Assembly (NCBI GenBank): GCA_035545855.1
Contig: DASZXK010000076.1
Coordinates: 4,766 to 68,765, forward strand
Length of the DNA: 64,000 nt
Source: DASZVB01 sp035545855
Lineage (GTDB): Bacteria; Myxococcota_A; Polyangia; Polyangiales; Polyangiaceae
Direction of reading: 5' to 3'
Below the pieces are notes generated by a model, which had not been told where the DNA came from, did no database searches, and saw only the letters and a program-made list of their open reading frames with translations. Positions within the stretch are counted from its first letter, which is position 1, and every line of letters starts with the position of its first letter. A program made the translations under genes and the position numbers. This document shows positions 33,207-41,846 of the stretch, piece by piece.

Positions 33207-33845
33207 GTGGAGTACGTGCGGGTGGGTCGACCATCGAAACGGAGCGAAGAAGACGGCAGCGAGCGTGGGTCCGACGGGGCCCGCGACCTCACCGCCGGGG
33301 ATCTCGCCAGGCTCCTCGAGGTCGACCTCAAGACGATCCACAACTGGGTGAACCAGGGGCACGTGTTCGCCCGGCGGACGGAAGGGCGGCACCTCCGCTT
33401 CCAGCGCGTCGAGGTGGTGCGATTCCTGCGCCGGTTCGGCTACCCCGTTCCCGGCGAGCTCGGAAAGACCCCGCCCCGCGTGCTCGTCCACAACGAAGGC
33501 GCGCGGAAGAAGATCCCGGGGGTCGAACAGCACGACGGCGCCGGCCTCTTCGCGACGGTGCTCGAAGTCGCGTCCGGCTTCTACGAGGTGCTCGTGCTCT
33601 CGCTCGACGCGCACGAAGTCGCCGTCGTGCGGGAGCTCGTGCTCGCGCTCCGGGCTCGCCCGGCGACCCGAGGCGTGTCCGTGGTCGGGCTCAGCCGGAA
33701 GCCCGCGCGTCGCAGCGCGTTCGTCGACCACGGCGGGGACGTCGCTCTCGCTCCGGGGAAATCCGGCAGCGTCGCTCAGGCGGCCCGCTGGCTCACGGGC
33801 GGCGCCGAGCGGCCGCCGCGCGGCGCGCTCATTTCCTGGGCGTGA
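33207..33845 (+). CDS. Excisionase/MerR-type HTH protein with degenerate receiver-like domain (212 aa)
   Basis: Residues about 27-77 form an excisionase-type HTH (LTAGDLARLLEVDLKTIHNW, VNQGHVFARRTEGRHLRF) as found in BldC/MerR-like DNA-binding proteins. The C-terminal ~110 residues have the strand-helix order of a receiver domain (RVLVHNEGARK, YEVLVLSLDAHEVAVV, VSVVGLSRKP) but lack the acid triad, so phosphorylation is unlikely. GTG start. It is divergent from the REC-EAL gene over 255 nt, so it could regulate that gene. Its 3' end overlaps the next convergent gene by 17 nt. Confidence 0.75.
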   Translation: MEYVRVGRPSKRSEEDGSERGSDGARDLTAGDLARLLEVDLKTIHNWVNQGHVFARRTEGRHLRFQRVEVVRFLRRFGYPVPGELGKTPPRVLVHNEGARKKIPGVEQHDGAGLFATVLEVASGFYEVLVLSLDAHEVAVVRELVLALRARPATRGVSVVGLSRKPARRSAFVDHGGDVALAPGKSGSVAQAARWLTGGAERPPRGALISWA

Positions 33846-34182
33846 GCCGTCCGTTCGGCGAGACGACGTACCGCGTTCGCCTCGTCACCACGGCGCGCTT
33901 CGTCCCGCCCTCGAGGTACGCGAGCGGGTCCTTCCGCTCGGGCTCCTTCGGTCGACTCTCCACGCGTTCGAGCTCCGTGCCGGGCTCGAGGCGGAGCGAG
34001 ATGGAGTGCTCCCACACGGTCCCCGAGCCCGTGTCCAGTCGGGTCGTCGTCGCGCCGGGGTAGTTTCCCGCGCGCACCCAGGCGTCCCGGAGCTTCACGA
34101 CCCAGACCGTCTTCGCCGTTCCGCGGCCGGAGATCCGCTCGATCTCGACGACCTCGACGTCGACGGGCGCGCGGGCCGTCAC
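33829..34182 (-). CDS. Unrecognised 117-aa protein coupled to a VWA lipoprotein
   Basis: GTG start overlapping the TGA of the upstream lipoprotein gene (34179-34182), so coupled. It looks like a single beta-rich domain (VEVVEIERISGRGTAKTVWV, WVVKLRDAWVRAGNYPGATT, VWEHSISLRLEPGTELERVE) with a basic C-terminus. No signal peptide or Cys is present. I do not recognise it. Repeated beta strands with charged edges suggest an RNA- or protein-binding fold. The function probably relates to the VWA lipoprotein. Confidence 0.6.
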   Translation of the reverse strand: MTARAPVDVEVVEIERISGRGTAKTVWVVKLRDAWVRAGNYPGATTTRLDTGSGTVWEHSISLRLEPGTELERVESRPKEPERKDPLAYLEGGTKRAVVTRRTRYVVSPNGRLTPRK

Positions 34183-35330
34183 TTGGCGTAGCCGGGCTTG
34201 TCCGGCGGCGGCGCGACGGCGTCCTCGTCCGCGGGCGCGGCGGCGTTCTCGGCAGGCGGCTTCGCCGACTTCGAGCTGCCCTTCGCGGGCCTGTCGCTCT
34301 TCTCTTTGTCCTTCTGCTCGTCCTCGTCGGGTCTTGCGGTCTGCACGAACCGCGGGCGCGTCGTCGGGTCGCAGCCGGAGCCGAAGCCGTCGGCGTCGAA
34401 CTCGCCGCTCATCGAGCCCTGGATTTCCTTGTCTTCGTCGTTCTTCGTCGTGACGACGATCTTGAATCGACGCTTCCCGGCCCGCGCGGGCGAGCAGTAG
34501 GAGAGCAGGTAGTACCGGTTCACGAGGCTCGCCGCGCGTTCGCCGGCGCGGTCGAACGGGTCGAGGATGCTCGCCATGCTCTCCGCCTCGAAGGCGCCGT
34601 CCTTCTCGATGGACGAAGCGCGAAATCCCGGAGCGTCCTTCGACGAGATCGCGAGGACGAGGTCCTTCGAGTCCGAGAGCGCTTCCCGCATCTTCCCTTC
34701 CGTGACCCGCCCGGCGAGGTCCGGCCCGCGCGCGAAGACGACGAGGGTACCCACGCGGATGGGCTTCTGCGCCGTCATGAGCCGCGCGTCGAGCTGCGCG
34801 ATGGCCTCGATGACGGCGCCGTTCAGATTGCTCGACGTGTCCTGCGACGTGTAGCTCTCGAGGGCGGGGATCTCGGCGATCTCGTCGTTTCCCTCGGGGA
34901 ATTCGCCGATGCTCCGGATCTGCGCGCCGCCGTCGAAGGCGAAGACGCTCACCGGCTGCGTCTGGTGCGCCTTCGTGACGAAGCGCGCGACGGCCATCGC
35001 GATGGTCTTCCGGGTGTCCCCTTCCGCGATGGGGCCGCTCATGTCCACGAGGAGGAGCGCGCGGTGCACGGCGACCATGTCCCGCGGAAGGAGCACCTGG
35101 CGCGACTGCTCGGCCGTCAGCGGCTGGCCGTCTTCCGAGACCTGGAACGACTGCTCGGAGAGACCGAGCGCGGGCTCCTGTCCCTGGCTCACGGCCATGT
35201 AGACCGCGACGTTGCTGGGCTTCTGGACGCTGGTCGCGACCGGCTCGACGCGAACGCCCCCGAAGAGCATGCAGCCCGGCATGAGGAGGGACGCGAAGAG
35301 TCCGAACAGTCCGAGAGTCGATTGCTTCAT
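34179..35330 (-). CDS. VWA-domain lipoprotein with degenerate MIDAS (383 aa)
   Basis: The lipobox LLMPGC gives Cys20. A von Willebrand A domain starts at ALLLVDMSGPIAEGDT, where the usual DxSxS metal motif reads DMSGP, so the third ligand is missing. The core continues with VARFVTKAHQ, VSVFAFDGG and a loop TSQDTSSNLNGAV that supplies the MIDAS Thr. A beta C-terminal part (RRFKIVVTTKNDEDK) is followed by a Lys/Glu/Pro tail. It probably works in the periplasm or outer membrane in protein binding. It starts 36 nt after the Nudix gene and overlaps the next gene. Confidence 0.82.
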   Translation of the reverse strand: MKQSTLGLFGLFASLLMPGCMLFGGVRVEPVATSVQKPSNVAVYMAVSQGQEPALGLSEQSFQVSEDGQPLTAEQSRQVLLPRDMVAVHRALLLVDMSGPIAEGDTRKTIAMAVARFVTKAHQTQPVSVFAFDGGAQIRSIGEFPEGNDEIAEIPALESYTSQDTSSNLNGAVIEAIAQLDARLMTAQKPIRVGTLVVFARGPDLAGRVTEGKMREALSDSKDLVLAISSKDAPGFRASSIEKDGAFEAESMASILDPFDRAGERAASLVNRYYLLSYCSPARAGKRRFKIVVTTKNDEDKEIQGSMSGEFDADGFGSGCDPTTRPRFVQTARPDEDEQKDKEKSDRPAKGSSKSAKPPAENAAAPADEDAVAPPPDKPGYAK

Positions 35331-35365
35331 GGTGATCTTCGTTCCGGGCGCACGCGGGCCGCCCG

Positions 35366-35842
35366 TCATTCCCAGTACACGCCCGGCTCTCGCGCGTGGG
35401 CGATCATGTCCCCCATGCCCATGCCGATGTCCGAGGGGAGGGCGTCGTCCGGGAAGAGCCGGACGTCGCGGATTTCGACGGAATTCGAGGGCGGCCGCGT
35501 CGGCTCCGAGACGACCGCGCGAACGACGACCGTCACCGCGTGGAACCGGACGTCCCGATCGCTCCGCGAGTAGACGCCGCTGACCGAGCCGAGCGATTCG
35601 ATCGTGGCCCCGGCTTCTTCCATCACCTCGCGGGTGATTCCATCGCGGAGCGTCTCCCCCCATTCGAGCGTGCCCCCCGGGAGCGCCCACTGGCCGGTGT
35701 CCCCGCGCCGGATGAGGAGCCATCGTCCGTCCCGCGTGCGCGCGGCCGCCGCGACGCCGACGACCGGGCGCCGGAGGAGGTGGCGCGACGCCTCTCGAAC
35801 GAGACGGAACACGCCGGACGGGATTCCCATGGGGGCGAGCAT
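35366..35842 (-). CDS. Nudix hydrolase (158 aa)
   Basis: The Nudix box is complete: GGTLEWGETLRDGITREV followed by MEEAGATI (about residues 56-81), with the ordered GX5EX7REUXEEXGU pattern. Before it lies the typical substrate-binding strand GRWLLIRRGDTGQWALPGG. The enzyme would hydrolyse a nucleoside diphosphate linked to another group (X); which X cannot be told. ATG at 35842, or at 35830. It heads a three-gene operon with the VWA lipoprotein and the 117-aa gene, and is divergent from the L,D-transpeptidase. Confidence 0.92.
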   Translation of the reverse strand: MLAPMGIPSGVFRLVREASRHLLRRPVVGVAAAARTRDGRWLLIRRGDTGQWALPGGTLEWGETLRDGITREVMEEAGATIESLGSVSGVYSRSDRDVRFHAVTVVVRAVVSEPTRPPSNSVEIRDVRLFPDDALPSDIGMGMGDMIAHAREPGVYWE

Positions 35843-35930
35843 GCCAAAGCCCCGCCGGAGGTCCAGCGGGATGCACCGTCCCTTTCGGCCGCGCCCCTCC
35901 GCCGGAGTGGTGATAGAGCGGTCCCGGGAA

Positions 35931-37502
35931 ATGCGCCGGGTCTCGAGTCTCGCCGTGCTCCTCTCCGCGTGCAGCGGGAAGGCTCCGCCCGGCGGGGAGG
36001 CGCCGCCGCGGCCGAGCGCCGTCGTCGTGTCCGCGGCGTCGGCGGAAACGTCGTCCGCCGCGGTCGCCTCCGCGAAGCCCGACGTCGGGGGCGTGGACGA
36101 CAGTCTGCCGTTTTCGCCCGGCGAGGACCGCGTCGCGAGCATCGCGTGGCGCACGTGGGTCTACACGGACACGGGCCCGAAGCGGACTCGCTTCGGCTAT
36201 CTCCGCGCGGGCGCGATCGTGCCGCGGCGCGGCCCCGAGATCCGGAACGACGGCTGCCCGGGCGGCTGGTGGCGCGTGAACCCGCGAGGCTTCGTGTGCG
36301 TCGGGCGCGGCGCGACGCTCGAGCTCGGAAATCCCGTCGTGGTCGCCGCGGACGTGAGACCGAAGCGCGGCGAGAGCCTCCCGTACGTCTACGCGATGGC
36401 GAAGGACCCGGGGCCGCACTTCTACTTCCGGCTCCCCTCGGAGAAGGAGATGCTCACGGTGGAGGGGCCGGGCTACGCGGGGCGCTCCCTCGAGTGGCGA
36501 GAACGGCTGAAGCGCGACGCCGTGCTCCAGGCCCTCGTCGGACCGCTCGGAGATCCGCCGGAGTTCGTGCCGACGGCGGAGGGGAAGTCCCTCACGAAAC
36601 CCTACGGCACGGAGCAGGGGCTCCACCGGAGCGTCCAGTCCGGGCAGTCCGATCCCGACGCGGGCTTCGCGATATCGCGGCTCTTCGACTGGAAGGGGCG
36701 CACCTTCGGCCTCACGACCGAGCTCGATCTCATCCCGCTCGACCGCACGAGCATCGTGAAGCCGAGCACGTTCCACGGCGTCGTGCTCGGGGAAGGGGAG
36801 GACCTTCCCGTCGCGATCGTGACGAAGCAGTGGGCGCTCCGGTACGTGGAGCGCAAGCCCGGGCTCCTCGCGCCCGTCGGAACGTTCGCGTTCCGGGAAG
36901 GCATCAAGCTCACGGGGCGCACGGTTCCGTTCGAGGGCGTGAAGTTCTGGGAGGGCGTGCAAGAGGGACGGACCGTCCCCGACGGCGGCGCGCCCGAGCA
37001 CGTCTTCGTCGCGCCCTCGAGCGCCCTCGTCATCGAGAAGCGAAAGGGGTACCCGAGCGTCGCGAGCGGCAACCGGAAATGGATCGACGTTTCCATCCGC
37101 GATCAGTCCCTCGTCGCTTACGAGGGGGAGAAAGCCGTTTACGTGACGCTCGTGAGCACCGGCCTCGCCGGCCTCGCCGACCCGGAGAAGGCCCCCGCCA
37201 CCGTGCGCGGCACGTACATGATCCACACGAAGCACGTCTCTTCCACCATGGACGGCGACGAGGACGTGAGCGATTCCTACTCGCTCCGGGACGTTCCCTT
37301 CGTGCAGTATTTCCACAAGGGGTACGCGCTCCACGCCGCCTACTGGCACGATCAGTTCGGCAAGGTGCGGAGCCACGGCTGCATCAACCTCGCGCCGCGG
37401 GACGCCGCGTGGCTCTTCGAGTGGACCGATCCGCAGGTTCCGGAGGGCTGGCACGGCGTCATCAACAAGGAGCGCGGCACGGCCATCGTGATCCATCCGT
37501 GA
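35931..37502 (+). CDS. L,D-transpeptidase (YkuD) lipoprotein (523 aa)
   Basis: The lipobox LLSAC gives Cys14, followed by an Ala/Ser spacer. The C-terminal YkuD catalytic domain carries HKGYALHAAYWHDQFG and SHGCINLAPRDAAW with the nucleophile about Cys484. The ~300 residues between are a large accessory region (SH3-like start WRTWVYTDTG, then unique beta-rich sequence). The enzyme makes 3-3 cross-links in peptidoglycan or attaches proteins to it. The ATG at 35931 gives the signal peptide. The gene sits before the CXXCH lipoprotein and is divergent from the Nudix operon. Confidence 0.92.
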   Translation: MRRVSSLAVLLSACSGKAPPGGEAPPRPSAVVVSAASAETSSAAVASAKPDVGGVDDSLPFSPGEDRVASIAWRTWVYTDTGPKRTRFGYLRAGAIVPRRGPEIRNDGCPGGWWRVNPRGFVCVGRGATLELGNPVVVAADVRPKRGESLPYVYAMAKDPGPHFYFRLPSEKEMLTVEGPGYAGRSLEWRERLKRDAVLQALVGPLGDPPEFVPTAEGKSLTKPYGTEQGLHRSVQSGQSDPDAGFAISRLFDWKGRTFGLTTELDLIPLDRTSIVKPSTFHGVVLGEGEDLPVAIVTKQWALRYVERKPGLLAPVGTFAFREGIKLTGRTVPFEGVKFWEGVQEGRTVPDGGAPEHVFVAPSSALVIEKRKGYPSVASGNRKWIDVSIRDQSLVAYEGEKAVYVTLVSTGLAGLADPEKAPATVRGTYMIHTKHVSSTMDGDEDVSDSYSLRDVPFVQYFHKGYALHAAYWHDQFGKVRSHGCINLAPRDAAWLFEWTDPQVPEGWHGVINKERGTAIVIHP

Positions 37503-37569
37503 GCGCCGTAAACGGCGCGGGCCGGCCCGCTGACATTCCGGGGCAGGTGCGTTAGAGATTCGCCCTCCC

Positions 37570-38214
37570 ATGAACAAAGTCCTTCCGCTCGTCGCCGCCT
37601 GTGCCATCGCGGCCGTCGCCGCCGCCTGCGGAGAATCCGCGAAGCCCCCTGCCGCGCCGGAAGCCCCTGCCGCGAGTGCGGAGCCCCTGGCGTCCGCGGC
37701 TGCTTCCGCTCCCCACGCGGGCGCCGAGCCCGCTACCGCCGCGGGCGCCGAGCCCGCGCCGAGCGCGACGGAGAGCGTCCCGGCATCGTCCGCGGAAGCC
37801 CCCGCCGCTTCAGCCGTTCCCCCGCCGCCTTCGCCGGTTTCCGCGCCTGCCGCTGCTCCGCCGGAGAAGGAAGCCGGCAAGGCCGCGGAGAAGCCCGGCA
37901 AGGGAGCGAGGCCCGCTGGCGAAAAGGCCGCTGAAAAGCTCGCCGAAAGGCAGGGCATCGCCGTCGGAGAGCCGAACCCGTCGGCGCCCCCTGCCGCCGG
38001 CGGCGAGGACGCCTGCAAGATCACGAGCCACTACGCCGCGCTGAAGGCCGCCTGTCACTCCGGCGGTCGCAAAGCCGCGAAGGAAGTCATGAAGGGCGTC
38101 GTGAAGAAGGCAAAGGCCGCCGGCGCCGACCTCATGTGCGGCTCCTGCCACGTGGACATGACGACCTTCACGCTCAAGCCGAACGCGCTGGGTGACCTGA
38201 AGAAGTGGCTGTGA
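37570..38214 (+). CDS. Ala/Pro-rich lipoprotein with a CXXCH motif (214 aa)
   Basis: The lipobox AVAAAC gives Cys20. About 115 residues of Ala/Pro/Glu/Ser low complexity follow as a spacer across the peptidoglycan. The compact C-terminal ~70 residues contain DACKITSHYAALKAACHSGG and LMCGSCHVDMTTFTL. CGSCH is a CXXCH heme-attachment motif, and a Met follows soon after, so a small c-type cytochrome domain is possible; a Cys-rich non-heme fold cannot be ruled out. It starts 67 nt after the transpeptidase gene. Structured repeats follow the stop. Confidence 0.72.
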   Translation: MNKVLPLVAACAIAAVAAACGESAKPPAAPEAPAASAEPLASAAASAPHAGAEPATAAGAEPAPSATESVPASSAEAPAASAVPPPPSPVSAPAAAPPEKEAGKAAEKPGKGARPAGEKAAEKLAERQGIAVGEPNPSAPPAAGGEDACKITSHYAALKAACHSGGRKAAKEVMKGVVKKAKAAGADLMCGSCHVDMTTFTLKPNALGDLKKWL

Positions 38215-38552
38215 AGATCCGCCGCGCTCGCGGGGACGTGGAACGGCGGGACCAATCGGGGGGACTCGCCGCCTTTCGGGCGAGCTCGACGCGACGACGG
38301 GAGCGTCGTGGGGTTTTTGTTTGTGGGGGACCTCGTCCCCCGAGGCTCCTCGGGTCCTCGGGCTTCGCCCTGCGGGCCTCGGACCTCGCCCCCTGCCGCG
38401 CCTGGCGGCGCGCGCTCGCCGTGCTCGCGGGGACGTGAATCGGTTGGACCAATCGGGGGGCGGCGGTCTCACCACCGGATAGTTCGTATACAAACTATCC
38501 GGTGATGAGATACCCCCCCATGGAGCCGGCTGCCGTGGGGCCGGGCCGATCG
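38215..38552. repeat. Intergenic repeat block between convergent genes
   Basis: 338 nt without a gene. It contains two related modules of the form GCTCGCGGGGACGTG then GGACCAATCGGGGGG (38226-38263 and 38423-38460). Between them is a GC-rich module (38342-38405), and the block ends in a large hairpin (38467-38510). A rearranged relative of the whole block lies at 51805-51963. This looks like a dispersed intergenic repeat family, and it may also act as the terminator for both converging genes. Confidence 0.75.
38467..38510. repeat. Long hairpin in the repeat block
   Basis: TCTCACCACCGGATAGTT (38467-38484) and AACTATCCGGTGATGAGA (38493-38510) pair over 18 positions with one mismatch; the inner 12 bp are perfect. 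The 8-nt loop (CGTATACA) contains GTATAC. G-runs just before and C-runs just after could lengthen the stem. The element shares GTATACAAACTATCCGGTG with 51851-51869. Confidence 0.75.
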
Positions 38553-40307
38553 CTAGTAGACGAGTTCGGCGCGATCGGCGAACGCTTCGAAGGCTTTCGG
38601 TTGGAGGCCGTCGGGGTTCGCGGTGTCGAAGGCGAGGGTGAGGGTCGCGCCGCTCCCGGGGGCGAGCTGTCCTTCGAGCTTCCAGGTGTGTTCGGCGACG
38701 ACGAGCGGCGGCGGTTCGACGGGGGTGTCGTAGCGAAAGACGCGATCGAGGGCGCGCACGCGGACGGCGAGGCCCGTCCGCGGCTCCTTCGAGGCGTTGT
38801 AGACGCAGGCGTGCACCGTGCGCGGGTTTCCGGACTCGGAGACGGCGACGGCGCACGTCCTCACTTCGCCCTGGGTCCACATGAGGCGATCGATGTACGG
38901 CGCTTCCTCCTCGCGGAGTGCTTCCCGGAGCCCCACGGCGCCTTCCTTGGCGCGCGGGTCGTTCAGGTACGCGAGGAGCATCGCGCCGTGGAGGCGGATC
39001 GGGCGATGAATGGCCTTCAGTAGATCCGCGACGAGGTTCGCCGCGGGAGCGTCGGCGCCGGACGCGTCGAGCATCTGCTCGGGCGGGCCGGTGACCTCGA
39101 AATCGTTCCCGCGCGCCTCGACGTGCCACATGATCGCCTGACCGGGCGCGAGGGGCCCCTCGAAGAACAGCGGGCGATCCTGCGTCTTCGTGCGCTTCGT
39201 GCTCGGCGGCGGGTCCTTCTCGAAGAACTGGACGAGCAGGGAGACCTCGGGGAGCGGCTTCTCCCAGTTGTTCACCACGCCGACCTCGAGCTCGAGGTGG
39301 AGGTGGCCGTTGTGCTCCTTCTGCTTCCGGTCGATGAGCACGACGGAGAGACGCGGGAGGCCGTCCTTCCAGAGGAGAGAGTCCGCCCGCTTGCACGAGC
39401 ACGAGCCCGTCAGCGTCGCCGGGCCGTCCGTCGCGGCCGGCGGAGGAGCGGCCGGGGCCGCGGGCTGCGGCGCGGGAGAAGGTGCGGGCGCCGCGGCGGT
39501 CGGCGCCGCCGGCGCCTGTGTGGCCACCTGGGTGGTCGGTTCTTCGACGCGTGGGCGCTCCGTCATCGCGACGTTTTCGTCTCCGCGGTCCTTCGTTCGC
39601 GCGAGCCAGCCCGCAGTGAGCACGGCCGAGAGGAGCGCGGCGCTCATCGTGATGACGACGGCCGTCGTCGAGCGCGGCAGGAGCGCCTGGAACGAGGGGA
39701 GCTCGATCGGTGGCGGCGGCGCCGTCTTCGGCGCCGGAGGCCGCGTCTGGATGGAGAGGTGCGGGAGGTGCGCCGCGAGGTCCAGGAGGAAGGCGAGCCG
39801 CGCGGCGTCGCTCGCGGGGCCGAGCCCGAGGCGCTGATCGGCGGCGAGCCCCACGAAGAGGACGACCGCCGCGCCGAAACATCCGAAGAGGACGCCCGAG
39901 GACGCTCCGGCGTCCCCCGTGAACCGCGCGAAGAGGAGCGCGACGAGGAGGCCCGTCACGAGCATGCCGACGCCCGTTCCGATCCGAACCACGAGGCGCT
40001 TCCGCCACATCTCTCTCGGATCGGGGACGTCCCCGTCGGAGAAGTTCGCGAGCAGGAGCCGGTGGTGCGGCGTGAGGCGCTCTTCGACGGCGAGGAAGAC
40101 CCGGTCCCCGTCGAGGTTCACCTCCGACACGGAGCTCCACGGCACGTCCACGCGCGTCCCGACGGTGAGCGCCGGGGGCGCGTACCCCTCCTTCCACGCC
40201 GAGACTCCGTGATGGACGATCACGAGCCCGTCGGGCGTGCACTCGAGCTCCACCGCGCCAACGGCGTTGCTCCGATCGCTCGGAATGGCGACGGCCCGGG
40301 TCCGCAT
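38553..40307 (-). CDS. Membrane protein with three TM segments and Ala/Pro linker (584 aa)
   Basis: The N-terminal ~95 residues form a beta-rich cytoplasmic domain (AVELECTPDGLVIVHHG, SSVSEVNLDGDRVFLAVEE). Then come two adjacent membrane helices (GMLVTGLLVALLFARF, GVLFGCFGAAVVLFVGLAA), a loop, and a third helix (AVVITMSAALLSAVLTAGWLA). An Ala/Pro-rich linker leads to a large extracytoplasmic domain with GSCSCKRAD and beta strands (LHLELEVGVVNNW, TVHACVYNASKEP). Start ATG at 40307. I do not recognise the family. The C-terminal domain resembles conserved myxobacterial proteins that assess protein or ligand binding outside the membrane, but this is weak. Confidence 0.7.
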   Translation of the reverse strand: MRTRAVAIPSDRSNAVGAVELECTPDGLVIVHHGVSAWKEGYAPPALTVGTRVDVPWSSVSEVNLDGDRVFLAVEERLTPHHRLLLANFSDGDVPDPREMWRKRLVVRIGTGVGMLVTGLLVALLFARFTGDAGASSGVLFGCFGAAVVLFVGLAADQRLGLGPASDAARLAFLLDLAAHLPHLSIQTRPPAPKTAPPPPIELPSFQALLPRSTTAVVITMSAALLSAVLTAGWLARTKDRGDENVAMTERPRVEEPTTQVATQAPAAPTAAAPAPSPAPQPAAPAAPPPAATDGPATLTGSCSCKRADSLLWKDGLPRLSVVLIDRKQKEHNGHLHLELEVGVVNNWEKPLPEVSLLVQFFEKDPPPSTKRTKTQDRPLFFEGPLAPGQAIMWHVEARGNDFEVTGPPEQMLDASGADAPAANLVADLLKAIHRPIRLHGAMLLAYLNDPRAKEGAVGLREALREEEAPYIDRLMWTQGEVRTCAVAVSESGNPRTVHACVYNASKEPRTGLAVRVRALDRVFRYDTPVEPPPLVVAEHTWKLEGQLAPGSGATLTLAFDTANPDGLQPKAFEAFADRAELVY

Positions 40308-40362
40308 CCGGGCGGGATGGTAGCGGGTGTCCCCCCGCCGGACCACCCGGGAGCGGCCGGAA

Positions 40363-41013
40363 TCAGCTCTTCACGACGCTGCAGCTCGTCGCGCGCGCGA
40401 CGAACAGCGGGATCCTCGGAAGAGCGTTCCGCTCGGTCACCCAGTTTCCGGTCACGTCCCAGCGGACGTCCACCTTCTCCCATTTCTTCAGGAACTTCAC
40501 GTCGCACACGACGTCGAAGCGGTTCAGCCGCTTCGCGCTCACGCCGCTCGGCGGCTCCCGGTGGAGCCGCATCGCGACCTCCGGTTGCGCCCAGAGTCCC
40601 GCGAGGAGGATGAGCGCGTTGTCGGGCGACGTCCGGTACGGCTGGATGAGGTTCGGCTGGTTGTCGTCGGCGGGTTCGTTCGGGCCCTTGGGCCAGAGGA
40701 TCCGGTCCGAGCCGTAGCCGCAATGGAGGCCCTCCACCACGTCCGCGTTGGCGCAGGAGAGGCGGGCGGCGTCCGCCGTGATGACGGTGACGCGCACCTG
40801 CGCGGTCGCGCCTTCTTTCCACTTCGAGAAGTCCGTGCGGATGTCCTCGGGCGGCGCGTGGCGCTTCACGGTTTCGTTGAACGCCGGGTTCGCGATGAGG
40901 CCGAGGCCGGCGAGCAAGAACACCGCGGTCCAGAGGCGGCCGCCGAGGATCGGTTTCATGTCGACCGGCGGGGGCGGCGGTCGTTTCGGGATGGGCCTCT
41001 CTGCGGTCGCCAT
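40363..41013 (-). CDS. Single-pass membrane protein (216 aa)
   Basis: A Pro-rich cytoplasmic head (KRPPPPPVDMKP) precedes one membrane helix (LWTAVFLLAGLGLIANPAF). A ~165-residue outer domain follows, with several Cys (RLSCANADVVEGLHCGYG, FDVVCDVKFL, ATSCSVVKS) that can pair. I do not recognise it. The gene lies 55 nt upstream of the multi-TM protein gene on the same strand, so it is likely the same transcript. ATG at 41013. Confidence 0.7.
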   Translation of the reverse strand: MATAERPIPKRPPPPPVDMKPILGGRLWTAVFLLAGLGLIANPAFNETVKRHAPPEDIRTDFSKWKEGATAQVRVTVITADAARLSCANADVVEGLHCGYGSDRILWPKGPNEPADDNQPNLIQPYRTSPDNALILLAGLWAQPEVAMRLHREPPSGVSAKRLNRFDVVCDVKFLKKWEKVDVRWDVTGNWVTERNALPRIPLFVARATSCSVVKS

Positions 41014-41092
41014 GGCGCGCCCCTGATAGCAAAGGATCCGCGGGCCTGTCACCCGAGCCCCGAAAACGCCGTGCGGAAGCGCCCGCGGACGC

Positions 41093-41791
41093 TCAGAGAC
41101 AGTCGGAGAACACGGCGTCCGCGAGGGCCGCGGCGAGCTTCCGGTGGCCCTCGGGGCCGAAATGGAGGCCGTCCTTGTGAGGCTTCGCGAACGCAGGGCA
41201 GAGCACCTCCGCATCCCCGCAGGAGAGGAGCGCGTGGGCGTCCACCGCGGAGTCCACGGTGCCGGCCTTCGGCTGGGCGAGGATCCAGGCGTTCAACTCG
41301 TGCGTCGTCTCCGCGCGCAGGTCGGTGAAGTACTTCTTGAACCCGCCCCACGGCGCGACGTCGATCGCGACGACCTTCGCGCCGTGCTCGCGGGCCGCGG
41401 CGTACATCGCCCCGAGGTCGCGCTCGATCTTCTTCACCGTCCGTCCGGCGGTGAGATCGCTGTAGAGGTCGTTCACGCCGCCGAACACGATGACGTGCGT
41501 GTACGGCGGCCGCGTTCCGTCCCAGAGGTCCCGGACGAACCGCTTCCTCATCTGGTTCACCATCTCGCCGCCCTTGCCGAAGGCGTCGAACTGGCTCTTC
41601 GGGCACCGCTCCGAGAGGTACTCGAGATACAGGCCGCCGCCGACCTTCACGTCCGTGAGGGAGTCTCCGACGGCCGCGACGCGGTACACGGTGCCCCGGG
41701 GCGCGGGCTCTTCCGCGCGCGCGTTCACGGGCCGGACGGACGCCGCTGCGAACGAGACGGAGAGCCCGGCGAGCACCCACGAAATCCGCAC
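41093..41791 (-). CDS. Exported SGNH/GDSL-family hydrolase (232 aa)
   Basis: A signal peptide (LAGLSVSFAAASVRPVNARA) precedes an SGNH fold. Block I is VAAVGDSLTD (nucleophile about Ser44), block II is the Gly in FGKGGEM, block III is FGGVNDLYSD with the Asn, and block V is KDGLHFGPEGH with Asp about 207 and His about 210. All four conserved residues are present, so an active esterase or lipase is expected, acting outside the cytoplasm. The acyl substrate is unknown. The gene is divergent from the CDP-alcohol phosphotransferase. Confidence 0.9.
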   Translation of the reverse strand: MRISWVLAGLSVSFAAASVRPVNARAEEPAPRGTVYRVAAVGDSLTDVKVGGGLYLEYLSERCPKSQFDAFGKGGEMVNQMRKRFVRDLWDGTRPPYTHVIVFGGVNDLYSDLTAGRTVKKIERDLGAMYAAAREHGAKVVAIDVAPWGGFKKYFTDLRAETTHELNAWILAQPKAGTVDSAVDAHALLSCGDAEVLCPAFAKPHKDGLHFGPEGHRKLAAALADAVFSDCL

Positions 41792-41846
41792 GGAGGAAGC
41801 CTAGCACTGGGTCGGGGCGCCCGCTTCGGCGTATGGTGGCGCGGAG

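Noticed and set aside
35330..38024. A long minus-strand extension upstream of the VWA lipoprotein
   Set aside because: It is antisense to the transpeptidase and CXXCH lipoprotein genes; the lipobox fixes the true start at 35330.
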